From an uncultured Opitutaceae bacterium (GTDB lineage: Bacteria; Verrucomicrobiota; Verrucomicrobiia; Opitutales; Opitutaceae), in contig CALAOT010000061.1 in assembly GCA_937889545.1 (NCBI GenBank), forward strand, positions 1 through 35,878: a DNA stretch of 35,878 nt. The letters are read 5' to 3'. The notes under the pieces are model-generated. The model worked only from the letters and a program-made list of their open reading frames with translations. It ran no database searches and had not been told where the DNA came from. The position numbers were made by a program, and so were the translations under genes. Shown here piece after piece: positions 35,170-35,878 of this stretch. How positions within the stretch are numbered: position 1 is the first letter of the stretch; each line of letters opens with the position of its first letter.

Positions 35170-35878
35170 TCAGGCAATGGCCAGCGTCTCGAGGCCGCTC
35201 AGGCGCAGCGCGGCGGTCTGCGGCTGCGGCCTGCGGGCCGGAAAGGCGCGGACGGCCTCCGCGATGGCAGCGATGTGCGCGGGCGTAGACCCGCAGCAGC
35301 CGCCGGCCATGTTAAGCCAGCCGTTGCCGGCGAATTCGCCGAGGACCGCCGCCATGTCGGCGGGCGTCTCGTCATATCCCCCGAATGCGTTGGGAAGGCC
35401 GGCGTTCGGGTGGCAGGTGACATAGCACGGGGCGATCGAGGAGAGCTCCTCGATATACGGCCTCATCTGCCTGCCCCCGAGGGCGCAGTTGATCCCGACC
35501 GAGAACGGGTTCGCGTGCGCGATGCTCGCGTGAAACGCGCCGATCGTCTGGCCCGAAAGGGTCCGCCCCGACGCGTCGGTGATCGTCACCGACACCATCA
35601 CCGGCAGGCGCACGCCCGTCTCGTCGAACAGGGTCTCGATTGCAAAGAGCGCGGCCTTCGCGTTCAGCGTGTCGAAGATCGTCTCGACCAGCAGGGCGTC
35701 GACACCCCCGGCGGCGAGCGCGCGGGCCTGCTCGAGGTACGCCGCGACGACCTGGTCCCAGGTGACCGCCCGGAAGTCCGGCCGGTTCACGTCGGGCGAC
35801 ATCGAGAGGGTCCGGTTAAGCAGGCCGATCGCCCCCGAGACGAACCTCGGCCTGCCGGGCTCCGCCTTCTGCGCCTTT
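35170..35878 (-). CDS. metH: Methionine synthase, homocysteine S-methyltransferase part (partial)
   Basis: The frame is open to the window edge and its 5' end lies beyond it. The visible 235 residues start [20 protein letters not shown], continue [32 protein letters not shown] and [14 protein letters not shown], and match the N-terminal homocysteine domain of E. coli MetH. The three zinc Cys are present: one in GINCALGG and two in AGGCCGST. The protein ends [10 protein letters not shown], exactly at the domain boundary, 16 bases before the ATG of the second part. The two frames differ, so no simple read-through would join them. The halves probably work as a two-subunit enzyme. Confidence 0.94.
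   Translation of the reverse strand, partial: KAQKAEPGRPRFVSGAIGLLNRTLSMSPDVNRPDFRAVTWDQVVAAYLEQARALAAGGVDALLVETIFDTLNAKAALFAIETLFDETGVRLPVMVSVTITDASGRTLSGQTIGAFHASIAHANPFSVGINCALGGRQMRPYIEELSSIAPCYVTCHPNAGLPNAFGGYDETPADMAAVLGEFAGNGWLNMAGGCCGSTPAHIAAIAEAVRAFPARRPQPQTAALRLSGLETLAIA

Overview
The window is about 35.9 kb of dense, uniformly GC-rich bacterial chromosome. I recognise about 33 protein genes. There are no rRNA or tRNA genes, CRISPR arrays, insertion sequences or prophage genes, and no gap between genes exceeds about 170 bases. The first 44 bases are not genomic: they match the 3' part of the Illumina P5/TruSeq universal adapter, so this is the raw end of an assembled contig. The gene content fits the Verrucomicrobiota, probably Opitutae-like: ribosomal proteins with added tails, a SecA with a large insert of the Bacteroidetes type, a MetH split into two genes, few Shine-Dalgarno sites and an exported GH51 arabinofuranosidase. 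This placement is an inference from family resemblance and is not proven.

Layout. (1) 45-2712: the end of the alpha operon, rpsK-rpsD-rpoA-rplQ, closed by a good intrinsic terminator. (2) 2794-9204: a small membrane zinc-ribbon protein, guaA, an exported LolA-like protein, then a tightly overlapping partial histidine cluster hisD-hisC-hisB-hisH. (3) 9281-15512: gltA, a three-arm alternative-hairpin sequence, a GNAT acetyltransferase, pdxJ-acpS, a membrane-anchored unknown, nnr and dprA. (4) 15554-17626: an exported S9 peptidase, convergent with a leftward operon (19546 down to 17651): a TrpG/PabA glutaminase, nrdR, an unknown and a HIT protein. (5) 19612-23314: tgt translationally coupled to an exported GH51 arabinofuranosidase, then a UDP-glucuronate decarboxylase. 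(6) 23385-28859: secA, lnt and an unusual class-I amidotransferase-like protein that meets a leftward DMT exporter with overlapping stop codons. (7) 29856-35878: a large exported protein of unknown function, a small exported protein facing it, and a split cobalamin-dependent methionine synthase whose N-terminal half runs off the window end.

Most of this is housekeeping: translation and transcription, GMP, histidine, citrate and PLP synthesis, acyl-carrier-protein activation, metabolite repair, protein export, lipoprotein acylation and methionine. I found no clear new defence or mobile system. The best leads are a tRNA-guanine transglycosylase lacking two of its four zinc ligands, the split MetH, an amidotransferase whose catalytic His is replaced by Gln, an alternative-hairpin element after gltA, and several lineage-type unknowns embedded in conserved operons.
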